Source of the DNA: Blautia sp.
GTDB lineage: Bacteria > Bacillota > Clostridia > Lachnospirales > Lachnospiraceae
Direction of reading: 5' to 3'
Assembly (NCBI GenBank): GCA_022770365.1
Contig: JALEHU010000005.1
Coordinates: forward strand, 18,549-82,548
Length of the DNA: 64,000 bases
Under the pieces are notes generated by a model. The model worked only from the letters and a program-made list of their open reading frames with translations, had not been told where the DNA came from and did no database searches. Made by a program: the position numbers and the translations under genes. Positions 55,881 through 64,000 of the stretch are shown here, piece after piece (the first letter of the stretch is position 1; every line of letters begins with the position of its first letter).

Positions 55881-56196
55881 CCCATTATTTGTTCCTCCTT
55901 TTTGTATTTTTCGAATCACCTCATCCCTCAATCATTTTTGTGAAAATATACTATTCACAACTATAGTATAAATAAAAAATAATATATTTGTCAACATAAA
56001 TATGTGTAAATAATCAAACGTTTTATTATGTTTTCAGTGTTTTATATATAATACAACATTATTCAAAACACAAAATAATAATTATTTAGAATATAACAAA
56101 ACATATTTTGTTTTATGCTTAGATATAAACAAAGCACCAACGAAGGATTTCCATTCTCCTCCGATGGTGCCTTTTATAATCACTTGTAAGCTTATC
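55881..56196. other. AT-rich intergenic region with an orphan hairpin
   Basis: No gene was recognised. It holds the promoter of Spo0A-C paralog B and, at 56131-56175, a hairpin (GCACCA/TGGTGC with an inner imperfect stem) followed by CCTTTTATAAT on the plus strand, but no plus-strand gene precedes it. Confidence 0.5.
55965..55994 (-). promoter_or_regulatory. Promoter of Spo0A-C paralog B with overlapping 0A-like box
   Basis: On the minus strand TTGACA (55989-55994) and TATACT (55965-55970) are spaced 18 bp. The plus strand at 55987-55995 reads TTTGTCAAC, close to TTTGTCRAA. A factor bound there would block the -35 box. Confidence 0.6.
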
Positions 56197-56362
56197 TTAG
56201 AGCGTGTCTGAAAATTGCTTTCCGACAGATGTGCGTCACAATTTGTGGGAAATTTGACTCAAATGAGGGAGGCATAGCGGGCTATATTGACCGAATGCGA
56301 GACAAATTTCCTGCAAAGTTGGGCGTACATATGACGGGAATGAATTTTCAAACACGCTCTAA
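56197..56362. mobile_element. MITE-like element with terminal inverted repeats
   Basis: A 166-bp element with ends TTAGAGCGTGTCTGAAAATT and AATTTTCAAACACGCTCTAA, which are inverted copies with one or two differences. The interior is also partly palindromic around GGCATAGCGGGCTATATTG. It has no coding capacity. It lies between the Spo0A-C paralog B gene and the tRNA-Leu gene. Confidence 0.8.
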
Positions 56363-56399
56363 AATAACTACCATTTAACCGCCTTGAATTCAGCGTATC

Positions 56400-56433
56400 A
56401 AAAACCCCCGTAAATCAAACGTTTACAGGGGTT
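56400..56433 (-). terminator. Terminator after tRNA-Leu
   Basis: On the minus strand CCCCTGTAAA and TTTACGGGGG pair, followed by TTTTTGATAC. It lies 8 bp past the tRNA 3' end. Confidence 0.88.
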
Positions 56434-56439
56434 AAGTAA

Positions 56440-56522
56440 TGCCGGCAGTGGGACTTGAACCCACACGTAGTTGCCTACAACAGATTTTGAGTCTGCCTCG
56501 TCTGCCATTCCGACATGCCGGC
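56440..56522 (-). tRNA. tRNA-Leu (anticodon CAA)
   Basis: An 83-nt class II tRNA with a long variable arm. Acceptor ends GCCGGCA and TGCCGGC pair; the anticodon loop CTCAAAA gives CAA (reads UUG). The T-arm GTGGGTTCAAGTCCCAC is intact. The discriminator base is A, and CCA is not encoded. Confidence 0.97.
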
Positions 56523-56766
56523 TGACCCTTACGGACGAATTATATATTAACACAAATTACTTCTTAATGCAAGAATTTTAGAGAATTATATGAAAGATTT
56601 TTTTCTCCATTTTTTCACACCGGTATTTTAAGAAAACAACTGTAAACCATGTTTGGAAATTCCTTTCTCCATATTACCAGAAAACTCTGCTGATTTTTAT
56701 TTCTGATATTACAGGAAATACAAAATACTCTTCTACAGCATGAGAAAGAATCCTGTCCGGAAGGCA

Positions 56767-56814
56767 TTTTTATATCATAGGAAAATGCAAAGTACTTTCC
56801 TATTGATATAAAAA
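56767..56814. repeat. Dispersed palindromic repeat, copy 5
   Basis: TTTTTATATCATAGGAAA, loop ATGCAAAGTAC and TTTCCTATTGATATAAAAA. It directly follows the lysA terminator and shares its T run. A more decayed copy (loop ATACAAAATAC) lies at about 56702-56745. Confidence 0.8.
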
Positions 56815-56862
56815 CTCCGGGGAACTGCCATCAGAGATTTCTCTGTATACTGCTCCCCGGAG
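56815..56862. terminator. Terminator after lysA
   Basis: CTCCGGGGA (56815-56823) and TCCCCGGAG (56854-56862) pair perfectly, with TTTTTATATC following on the minus strand and CTTTTT on the plus strand. Confidence 0.88.
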
Positions 56863-56868
56863 AACTTT

Positions 56869-58149
56869 TTATTTTGCATCAAAATCAATCTTATTATAAA
56901 TATCAAAACAATCGAATGTCGCAAAATAATCTTTCGGTGTCTCTGCACGGCGGATCATTTCAAAGCTGCCATCCTCATGAAGAAGAATCTCTGCGGATTT
57001 CAGCTTGCCGTTGTAGTTATATCCCATAGCAAAACCGTGGGCACCTGTATCATGGATCACCAGAAGATCACCCTTGTCTACCTTCGGCAGATAACGGTCA
57101 ATGGCAAATTTATCATTATTCTCACAGAGAGAACCTGTTACATCATACATATGATCACATGGCTGGTCTTCCTTACCCATCACAGTGATATGATGATAAG
57201 CGCCATACATTGCCGGACGCATCAGGTTTACTGCACATGCATCCACACCGATGTATTCCTTATGTGTGTGTTTTTCATGAATAGCTTTTGTCACAAGGCA
57301 TCCGTACGGTCCCATCATAAAGCGGCCAAGCTCGGTATAAATCGCAACATCTCCCATTCCTGCAGGAACCAGTACTTCCTCATAAACTTTGCGGACACCT
57401 TCCCCGATTGCTTGGATATCATTCGGTGTCTGATCCGGTTTGTATGCAATTCCGATACCACCGGAAAGATTAATAAATTTGATATGTGCACCGGTTTCTT
57501 TCTGAAGTTTTACAGCAAGTTCAAACATGACTTTTGCCAGCATCGGATAATAATCGTTTGTTACCGTATTGCTTGCAAGGAAGGCATGAATACCGAATTC
57601 CTCTGCTCCCTTCGCTTTCAGGATACGAAATGCCTCAAAAATCTGTTCTGTAGTCATACCATATTTGGCATCACCAGGGTTGTCCATGATATCATTACTG
57701 ATCTTAAATAATCCACCCGGATTATAACGGCAACTGATCGTCTTCGGAATATATCCCACTGCTTTTTCCACGCATTCGATGTGCGTAATCTCATCCAGAT
57801 TGATAATACCGCCGATCTCGTTTGCATAATGGAATTCTTCTTCCGGTGTATCATTGGAAGAAAACATCACATCGCCCTCTTCGCAGCCAATCGCCTTGGA
57901 AAGCATCAGTTCTGTCATGGAAGAACAGTCACATCCACAGCCATATTCTCTTAAAATCTGGATCAGGTATGGATTCGGAGTCGCTTTTACCGCAAAAAAC
58001 TCCTTAAATCCTTTATTCCATGAAAATGCCTCTTTTAATGCTTTTGCATTTTCACGAATACCTTTTTCATCGTAAAGATGAAACGGGGTTGGATATTTTG
58101 CAGTAATCTCCTGCAGCTTCTCCAGTGTAACAAATGGTTGTTTTTTCAT
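56869..58149 (-). CDS. lysA: Diaminopimelate decarboxylase-type enzyme
   Basis: A 426-residue fold-type III PLP decarboxylase of the LysA group: meso-diaminopimelate to lysine. The PLP lysine lies in EFFAVKATPNP. Further signatures are CGCDCSSMTELMLSK, NLSGGIGI and ELGRFMMGPYG; the C-terminal active-site cysteine region reads TGSLCENNDKFA. It is somewhat divergent from canonical LysA (HAFLASNTVTNDYY in place of HIGS), so a related carboxy-amino-acid substrate cannot be excluded. It is on the same strand as the rhomboid-like gene upstream. Confidence 0.87.
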   Translation of the reverse strand: MKKQPFVTLEKLQEITAKYPTPFHLYDEKGIRENAKALKEAFSWNKGFKEFFAVKATPNPYLIQILREYGCGCDCSSMTELMLSKAIGCEEGDVMFSSNDTPEEEFHYANEIGGIINLDEITHIECVEKAVGYIPKTISCRYNPGGLFKISNDIMDNPGDAKYGMTTEQIFEAFRILKAKGAEEFGIHAFLASNTVTNDYYPMLAKVMFELAVKLQKETGAHIKFINLSGGIGIAYKPDQTPNDIQAIGEGVRKVYEEVLVPAGMGDVAIYTELGRFMMGPYGCLVTKAIHEKHTHKEYIGVDACAVNLMRPAMYGAYHHITVMGKEDQPCDHMYDVTGSLCENNDKFAIDRYLPKVDKGDLLVIHDTGAHGFAMGYNYNGKLKSAEILLHEDGSFEMIRRAETPKDYFATFDCFDIYNKIDFDAK

Positions 58150-58215
58150 TCTTTTCTCTCCTCGTATACCACACCTGATGTTTCGGGTAGCCGCTCACAG
58201 CTGCGGTGTAATTTA

Positions 58216-59094
58216 TTATTTGACATGCTCATGAGTAAACAGATGATCCTGACAATATTCATAATTCCCATTACATCTGGAGCAAAAACGGAATTCCAGA
58301 TTGGGATCATCCAGCTCTGTTCTGCCGCATATCGCACATTTATGTTTGGTCACTCCATTTCCTGAGGAGTTCACCCGGCTGCCTGCAACTGCCTTTTTGA
58401 ACTGCTGTTTCCTGCGGATTTCTTTGGGATTGTAACGATAAAGATCCCGTGTACTCAGGAAATAAATCACAAAGTTCAAAAGAGAAGCCACGATCGGAAC
58501 AGCCATAAACCACATACCACTCCGGATATAATTAAAAATATCATACAGAATCATAGCCACATAAAAGACAGCCATCCAACTCATTTTGATCGGAAGTACA
58601 AACATCAGAAGAACTCTCATATCCGGATAAGTAATTGCCAGTGCCAGGAAAATCGACATACTGATGTAATAAGTGGAATAAATACTTCCTCCGAGAGCTA
58701 CCGTATAACCTTGAATATTCACATATCCGCCTGTAATAAAGTACAGCAGAAATGCACTGATCACTGTAAACAGAATTCCGGAAAAAATATACAGCGTATA
58801 CCGGAATGATCCCCAGGTACGCTCCAGTGCCGTTCCGATTGGATAATAAAAGAACGCAATGGAAATCACGAACCAAAGAAGGCTCTGGGAACTCGGCGGA
58901 TAAATGACCCATGTGACCAGACGCCAGATCTGTCCGTGCAGAATCTTCGATACATCCAGACTGAGCATACTCAATATCGCCGGATTTATATACATCAGAA
59001 GATATCCCACTGCATAGCAGATCACCACATACATGGTCAGATTGGGAATTCCATACCTGCCGTATTTCCTTTCTAATTTGTCAATCCATCTCAT
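58216..59094 (-). CDS. Rhomboid-like membrane protein with C-terminal zinc ribbon
   Basis: A 292-residue membrane protein from ATG 59094 (AAGGA eight bases before; the frame is open 16 codons more). Six helices fit the rhomboid layout (PNLTMYVVICYAVGYLLMYI; GQIWRLVTWVIYP; RTWGSFRYTLYIFSG). The catalytic GxSG is not seen; the equivalent place reads LGGSIYS, so activity is doubtful. The C-terminus has a zinc ribbon CAICGRTEL with a later FCSRCNGNYEYCQDH. It may be a pseudoprotease or substrate chaperone. Distance to lysA is 66 bp. Confidence 0.7.
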   Translation of the reverse strand: MRWIDKLERKYGRYGIPNLTMYVVICYAVGYLLMYINPAILSMLSLDVSKILHGQIWRLVTWVIYPPSSQSLLWFVISIAFFYYPIGTALERTWGSFRYTLYIFSGILFTVISAFLLYFITGGYVNIQGYTVALGGSIYSTYYISMSIFLALAITYPDMRVLLMFVLPIKMSWMAVFYVAMILYDIFNYIRSGMWFMAVPIVASLLNFVIYFLSTRDLYRYNPKEIRRKQQFKKAVAGSRVNSSGNGVTKHKCAICGRTELDDPNLEFRFCSRCNGNYEYCQDHLFTHEHVK

Positions 59095-59247
59095 AAAAAA
59101 TCCTTCATCTCCTTCATGATTGATAACCGGACCACAAATCATACAGTCCGTTCAAAATTCACATTCGGACAGCAGATCACCGTTCCGTTCAGAATTCATA
59201 TTCAGACTGCAGTTCACCAGTCCGTTCAGGATAGATGTCCGGTACTT

Positions 59248-60189
59248 TCAGAAAAACCGTTTCTTTGAAAGTACGATCGCAGCGATGATACTGAGTGCCA
59301 CCGAGAACAGAATAATAATCAGAAATCCCCACTGTGTAAAGGAAAACGGCATTCCGGCTGCATTCAGGTTCATTCCGTACGCACTGAAGATAATGGTAGG
59401 AATACTCATCACAATTGTAATGACAGACAAAACCTTCATGACGTCATTCAGATTATTGGAAATAACAGATGCAAACGCATCCATCATACTCTTTACAATT
59501 CCGCTGTAAATATTCGCCATCTCAATTGCCTGTGTATTCTCAATGATAACATCATCCAGCAGCTCCGTATCTTCCGGATACTTCTTAATGCTGTCAATCT
59601 TCATCAGTTTTTCCAGTACGGCTTCATTGGAACGAAGGGATGTCGTAAAGTATACCAGAGACTTCTCCAGCTCCAGAAGTTCGATCAGTTCCTGATTTCT
59701 GGGAGAAAGGTGCAGTTTCTCCTCCACCTGTTCACTCTTCTTATCTATGATACGCAGATAACGCAGATACATACTGGCATTGCGATAAAGGATCTGCAAA
59801 ATAAATCGAGTCTTCATATAGGTATAAAAATTGCGCACACGACCTTCCATAAATCGCGTAAGTACCTGAGTATCTTCCAGGCAGACTGTGAAGATCATCT
59901 TGTCTGTCACAATAATGCCCAGTGGAATCGTACCATACCAGTCCTTATCGTTACGTTCCTCAATCATCGGAACATCCACAAGAATCAGGGTATACGTATC
60001 TTCCACCTGAATACGGGAACGTTCTTCCACATCCAAAGGGGCTCGCAGATCATCAACCTCTATATCAAACCGTTCTGACATTTCAAAAACTTCCGTAGCC
60101 GTAGGATTCGTCAACGCAATCCAGCACCCTTCCTGCGGTTCCTGAATCTGATGAATGGCTCCATCAATTGACTTAAACATCCGTATCAC
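59248..60189 (-). CDS. corA: CorA-family magnesium/divalent cation transporter
   Basis: A 313-residue CorA-type channel. The long N-terminal cytoplasmic domain is followed by two C-terminal helices (VLSVITIVMSIPTIIFSAYG and WGFLIIILFSVALSIIAAIV). The signature GMN is in SAYGMNLN between them. It ends KKRFF, a basic tail. It is divergent from aroC, with its promoter region overlapping the 60.2-60.4 kb repeat zone. Confidence 0.92.
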   Translation of the reverse strand: MIRMFKSIDGAIHQIQEPQEGCWIALTNPTATEVFEMSERFDIEVDDLRAPLDVEERSRIQVEDTYTLILVDVPMIEERNDKDWYGTIPLGIIVTDKMIFTVCLEDTQVLTRFMEGRVRNFYTYMKTRFILQILYRNASMYLRYLRIIDKKSEQVEEKLHLSPRNQELIELLELEKSLVYFTTSLRSNEAVLEKLMKIDSIKKYPEDTELLDDVIIENTQAIEMANIYSGIVKSMMDAFASVISNNLNDVMKVLSVITIVMSIPTIIFSAYGMNLNAAGMPFSFTQWGFLIIILFSVALSIIAAIVLSKKRFF

Positions 60190-60281
60190 GATTTCACTTC
60201 CCTTCCACGATCTATTTCCCCGCCAAAATTCAAAAAAATTCTTTCTCCATTATAAAGAGTCGGAAGTTTTTTGTCAATTAC

Positions 60282-60349
60282 AATGGTTATGGTTTACAAA
60301 CTTTTTACAGTTCCTATAATGGTTATGGTTTACAAATTTTTGACAGTTC
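60282..60349. repeat. 36-bp direct repeat carrying tandem promoters of aroC
   Basis: AATGGTTATGGTTTACAAA followed by TTTTTACAGTTC starts at 60282 and again at 60318, with only two differences. Each copy carries TTTACA as -35. Confidence 0.85.
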
Positions 60350-60357
60350 GCTATAAT
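60293..60357 (+). promoter_or_regulatory. Tandem duplicated promoters of aroC
   Basis: P1: TTTACA (60293-60298), TATAAT (60315-60320), spacer 16. P2: TTTACA (60329-60334), TATAAT (60352-60357), spacer 17. The second copy arose by the 36-bp duplication. Both lie 50-115 bp before the aroC start. Confidence 0.75.
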
Positions 60358-60406
60358 AATCAGGAATCGCATGCATTTTCTATATTACAGAAAGACGAGG
60401 ATTATT

Positions 60407-61504
60407 ATGGGAAAATCAACATTTGGAAATACATTTACCGTAACCACCTGGGGGGAATCTCACGGCAAAGCTCTGGGAGCGGTCATTGACGGCTGCCCTG
60501 CAGGACTGTCCCTCTGCGAAGAGGACATTCAGAAATATCTGAACCGGCGAAAACCCGGACAGAGCCGTTTTACCACTGCGCGAAAAGAAGACGACCTTGT
60601 AGAAATCCTCTCCGGCGTTTTTGAGGGCAGAACTACCGGAACCCCGATTTCTATTATGGTGCGAAACACGGATCAGCGTTCCAGAGATTATGGAAATATT
60701 GCCACATCCTACCGTCCCGGTCATGCGGATTATACCTTTGACCAGAAATACGGTTTCCGTGATTACCGCGGCGGCGGACGTTCTTCTGCAAGAGAAACTA
60801 TCGGCCGTGTAGCTGCAGGCGCAATTGCCTCCAAAATACTCGGAGAACTGGGAATCCGTTTCTGTACATACAGTAAATCTATTGGATCTGTTTCCATCAG
60901 TCATATCGACCCTGAAGAAATCAACCGGAACGCTTTTTATATGCCGGACGCAGAAGCTGCCTCAAAAGCAGCCGCTTACCTGGAGGACTGTATGAGCCGC
61001 AAGGACAGCGCAGGTGGTGTTGTAGAATGTCGTATCACAGGCGTTCCTGCCGGTCTTGGAGATCCGGTCTTTGGCAAACTGGATGCCATTCTTGCCCAGG
61101 CTGTCATGTCGATCGGAGCTGTCAAAGCCGTGGAGATCGGTGATGGTACAGCTGTCACTTCTCTGAACGGATCCACGGATAATGACGGTTTCTGTATGAA
61201 AGACGGAAACATCACCAAAACCTCCAATCATGCCGGAGGAATCATGGGCGGCATCAGTGACGGAAGCGAGATTATTCTCCGCGCCTCCATCAAGCCTACC
61301 CCATCCATCAGCCAGCCGCAGCAGACGGTTTCCTCAGCAGGAGAAGAACTTTCTCTGGAAATCCACGGACGCCACGACCCCATCATCGTTCCAAGAGCAG
61401 TGGTTGTTGTGGAATCCATGTGTGCACTGACAATTGTGGACGCCCTTTTCTCCAACATGAGCGCACGAATGGATCGTGTGAAGGAATTCTATTCCGAACT
61501 ATAA
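60407..61504 (+). CDS. aroC: Chorismate synthase
   Basis: A 365-residue chorismate synthase (EPSP to chorismate, last step of the shikimate pathway, FMN-dependent). ATG 60407 is chosen (GAGG upstream; starts MGKSTFGNTFTVTTWGESHG). Blocks DYRGGGRSSARETIGRVAAG, GVVECRITGVPAGLGDP and HDPIIVPRAVVVVESM match the family. It stands alone, divergent from corA, with a tandem promoter. Confidence 0.97.
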   Translation: MGKSTFGNTFTVTTWGESHGKALGAVIDGCPAGLSLCEEDIQKYLNRRKPGQSRFTTARKEDDLVEILSGVFEGRTTGTPISIMVRNTDQRSRDYGNIATSYRPGHADYTFDQKYGFRDYRGGGRSSARETIGRVAAGAIASKILGELGIRFCTYSKSIGSVSISHIDPEEINRNAFYMPDAEAASKAAAYLEDCMSRKDSAGGVVECRITGVPAGLGDPVFGKLDAILAQAVMSIGAVKAVEIGDGTAVTSLNGSTDNDGFCMKDGNITKTSNHAGGIMGGISDGSEIILRASIKPTPSISQPQQTVSSAGEELSLEIHGRHDPIIVPRAVVVVESMCALTIVDALFSNMSARMDRVKEFYSEL

Positions 61505-61547
61505 ATTAAAATTCTGTTATTTTTCAGGAAAAAGTTTTTTCGTTGTC

Positions 61548-61586
61548 AAAAAACGGGGCTGCCAAAATGGCAATGCCCCGTTTTTC
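61548..61586. terminator. Bidirectional terminator between aroC and the lactonase gene
   Basis: AAAAACGGGGC and GCCCCGTTTTT pair, with an inner TGCCA/TGGCA stem. It lies between two convergent genes. Confidence 0.9.
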
Positions 61587-61605
61587 CTATTCCGGATCAC
61601 TCCGG

Positions 61606-62730
61606 TTATTCTTCGTAATCATCCTCTTCAAAATCACCATCGTCCGGTATTTCCGGCTGATTTTCCAAATCCGGTACCGGCCAGATATGGATACTGTTCG
61701 GTGTCTCCACCTTCAGTGGTTTGCCGTGCATAACAATCAGATTCTTCTCATAATCCACCTTAAAGGTTGTAATGGAATTGCTTGCATGATTGGCAATTGC
61801 AATATGCTGGTTATCCGGGAAAATCACAAGGTCCTTCGGATAATCACCGCTGATAGGAAGGGTAAACTTCTTTTCCAGAAGACCTGTCTCCTGATCGATC
61901 TCATACATGGAAACAGTATTCTCACCGGCTGTAGTACAGAACAGATGCTTACCGTCCGGTGCCAGTGCAAGACCGGAAGCCGCATTATGGATCGCATCCT
62001 TATCATCGACCTTCCTGAGTGTGGAAATACTCTGAAGCAATTCAAATTCCGGTGTATTTCCGCTTCCGTCATAACTGTAGACCTTAATCTCATTACTCAG
62101 TTCAAACAGAAGATATGCAAAACGTCCATCTGCGCTGAAACGGATAATACGCGGACCGCTCTCACGCGGGCATCTCAAAATATCAACCAGTTCCAGTTTA
62201 TGTCTTCTCTTATTGATCCGGTAAATTTTCACCTGATCAATGCCGTTATCTACTGCACAGAGATATTTGTTATCCGGTGTCGGACGTACGCAGTTGACAT
62301 GGGGACGGAAATTACGTTCTGCCACACTTCCGAGACCTTTATGAAAAACACCATCCATCAGGCTTCCCAGTCTTCCGTCTCGGTGTGTATGTACAACTGT
62401 TACCTTACCATCATGATACCCGGCAACATACAGATATTTCCCATCTACGTCCGTAGCAAGAAAACAACCGCGCATTCCGTCAATATTTACACTGTTAATG
62501 CGCGTCAGATCACCATTCTCATCTCTCTCAAAAACAGCCACGCCCTCATCTTCAATGGAATAAAGGAATCTTCCATTCTTGGATATTGCCGTATGGGATG
62601 AATTGCTGACTTCCACCTCTGAACGTTCTTTCAAAGTTCCATCTTCCACATCTACATCATAGACATGGATACCTTTACTATTCCCATGTGTATAAGTTCC
62701 TACATAGGCTACATATTTCGTATTCTCCAT
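61606..62730 (-). CDS. Lactonase-family beta-propeller (6-phosphogluconolactonase-like)
   Basis: A 374-residue protein of the lactonase/Pgl seven-bladed propeller family (YVAYVGTYTHGNSKGIHVYD; NFRPHVNCVRPTPDNKYLCA; GLALAPDGKHLFCT; PISGDYPKDLVIFPDN). It may hydrolyse 6-phosphogluconolactone in the oxidative pentose phosphate pathway, but many family members have other or unknown substrates. An acidic tail (DFEEDDYEE) ends the chain and is unusual. No signal peptide, so it is cytoplasmic. Confidence 0.83.
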   Translation of the reverse strand: MENTKYVAYVGTYTHGNSKGIHVYDVDVEDGTLKERSEVEVSNSSHTAISKNGRFLYSIEDEGVAVFERDENGDLTRINSVNIDGMRGCFLATDVDGKYLYVAGYHDGKVTVVHTHRDGRLGSLMDGVFHKGLGSVAERNFRPHVNCVRPTPDNKYLCAVDNGIDQVKIYRINKRRHKLELVDILRCPRESGPRIIRFSADGRFAYLLFELSNEIKVYSYDGSGNTPEFELLQSISTLRKVDDKDAIHNAASGLALAPDGKHLFCTTAGENTVSMYEIDQETGLLEKKFTLPISGDYPKDLVIFPDNQHIAIANHASNSITTFKVDYEKNLIVMHGKPLKVETPNSIHIWPVPDLENQPEIPDDGDFEEDDYEE

Positions 62731-63016
62731 AAGTACCGCCTCCTACTGTCCTGCCTCATCCGGCACATGTTTTCGTAAATAATAGTTCAAAAACGATGCA
62801 CCAGTATCGAACCGCTCATATCTTTTGTCATTATAGCACAAAGATTTCACAAGAACAAGATTTCTGTCCTTATCCCATGTATTTTCTCAGATGCATCTGA
62901 ACCTGATCCGGCAATTCCTTCAATCGGTTCTTTTCCGCTTTTCCAATTATTCATCAGTTTTCCCGGATTTTTCCGATTCTTTTTCCAGTTCTTCCTGCTC
63001 TGTTCCCATTTGATGC
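62731..63016. other. Intergenic region between hemL and the lactonase gene
   Basis: 285 bp without a recognisable gene, terminator hairpin or repeat. Confidence 0.5.
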
Positions 63017-64000
63017 TTACAGGCATTTCTTCATGGCTTCGAGAGTTTCTCCGATCACTTTCTCTGTATGAGCATTGGAAAGGAACATGGCTTCAAACTG
63101 AGACGGTGCCATATGAATACCATTTTTCAGCATTACCTTGAAATATTCGGCAAAAGCTTTTGTATCAGATGTTTTTGCAGATGTATAATCCACTACCGGC
63201 TGGTGCGTAAAGAACATGCAGCCAAGAGATTCCACGGCATTCACCTGATATGGGATACCTTTCTCTTTCAGAATATCTCTGATTCCTCCATAAAGAAGCC
63301 GGCCTTTTTCTGAAAGGTTCGTATAAACTTCCGGATGGCTGTACAGATATTTCAGCTGGGTAAGTCCGGCTGCCATGGCAATGGGATTTCCGCTTAAGGT
63401 TCCGGACTGTTATACCTTTCCGACCGGAGATACCATTTCCATGATTTCTCTTCGTCCGCCATAATCTCCCACCGGCATTCCCGCACCAATGATCTTGCCG
63501 TAAGTAACCAGATCCGGACAGATTCCAAAATATTCTGCAGCACCGCCAAATGCAAGGCGGAAACCTGTGATTACTTCATCAAAAATAAGCAGCGCTCCGT
63601 TTTCGTCACAAAGAGTACGAAGTCCTTCCAGAAATCCTTCTGCCGGAGGAACCACACCCATATTGGCGCCCACCGGTTCCACGATCACTGCAGCAACCTC
63701 TCCCGCAGCCTGTTCCATCAAGGTGCGGACACTTTTCAGATCATTATAAACAGCTGTCATCGTATCCTGTGTGCAGCCTGCCGGCACTCCGGCGCTGTCC
63801 GGCACTCCGCTGGTCATGACACCGGATCCTGCGCTTACCAGCATGGCATCACTGTGTCCATGATAACAGCCTGCAAACTTGATGATCTTATTTCTTCCGG
63901 TAAAACCTCTTGCAGCGCGAACCGCACTCATCACTGCTTCTGTACCTGAATTCACCATTCGGATCATATCGATATGAGGAATTCTTTCGCAGATAAATTC
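63017..64000 (-). pseudogene. hemL: Glutamate-1-semialdehyde 2,1-aminomutase with in-frame stop, 5' end outside the window
   Basis: A PLP aminotransferase-fold enzyme of tetrapyrrole synthesis (glutamate-1-semialdehyde to 5-aminolevulinate). Present parts: [55 protein letters not shown] and the PLP lysine in [17 protein letters not shown]. At 63410-63412 the minus strand reads TAA where the family has tyrosine (VGKV-Tyr-QSGTLSGNPIAMAAG). The frame is unchanged, and the downstream part to 63017 is normal, so this is one nonsense change (TAT or TAC to TAA), not a frameshift. It may be a real loss or a sequencing error. The N-terminal ~100 residues lie beyond base 64000. Confidence 0.88.

Overview
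The window reads as chromosomal DNA of an anaerobic, low-to-mid GC Firmicute of the family Lachnospiraceae, probably Blautia-like (inference from gene order and gene content, not from a marker gene search). Supporting signs: the cluster pta-ackA-yceD-rpmF-plsX-acpP-rnc-smc-ftsY-ylxM-ffh-rpsP, a corrinoid methyltransferase, a tryptophan T-box transporter of the trpXYZ type, Spo0A-like domains, consensus TTGACA-17-TATAAT promoters and AAGGAGG ribosome sites. Most genes lie on the minus strand.

Layout. 1-14.1 kb: signal recognition, chromosome condensation, RNase III and fatty-acid genes, interrupted by a phosphoesterase, a ParB-like/BMP fusion protein, a DUF362 ferredoxin-like protein and threonine ammonia-lyase. 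14.1-38.7 kb: an accessory block lying between plsX and rpmF, which are normally neighbours. It holds a Nudix hydrolase, an ABC-F ATPase, a five-gene surface operon (SipW-type signal peptidase, three TasA/camelysin-like proteins, one large thioester-domain-like/CnaB adhesin), a sugar-uptake locus (solute-binding protein and two permeases, YesM/YesN-like two-component pair, GH31 glycosidase, AraC regulator) with a broken URO-D methyltransferase gene, an orphan Hpt/response-regulator pair, a Spo0A-C-domain protein and a three-domain corrinoid methyltransferase. 38.7-42 kb: rpmF, yceD, ackA, pta. 42-46.8 kb: tmcAL and a predicted tryptophan transporter behind a Trp T-box. 46.8-55.3 kb: DUF711 protein, ACT protein, MBL hydrolase, coaE, polA, a zinc-finger membrane protein, ftsH. 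55.3-64 kb: a second Spo0A-C paralog, a MITE-like element, tRNA-Leu(CAA), lysA, a rhomboid-like membrane protein, corA, aroC, a lactonase-family beta-propeller and hemL, which carries an in-frame stop and runs off the window edge.

How the parts work together. The SipW peptidase is expected to mature the TasA-like proteins co-encoded with it, so that operon is a self-contained surface or matrix assembly unit. The sugar locus has sensing, import and hydrolysis but no ATPase, which must come from elsewhere. The methyltransferase carries donor-side, corrinoid and pterin-side domains on one chain, so it could move a methyl group from an unknown donor to tetrahydrofolate. The T-box ties transporter expression to uncharged tRNA-Trp.

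The less expected items are a dispersed palindromic repeat with a conserved 11-nt loop (five clear intergenic copies), twin 16-bp palindromes ahead of the signal-peptidase operon, an 11-bp-phased TTGAC array upstream of a stand-alone Spo0A effector domain, and two broken genes (URO-D and hemL). No CRISPR array, rRNA, integrase or transposase gene was seen.
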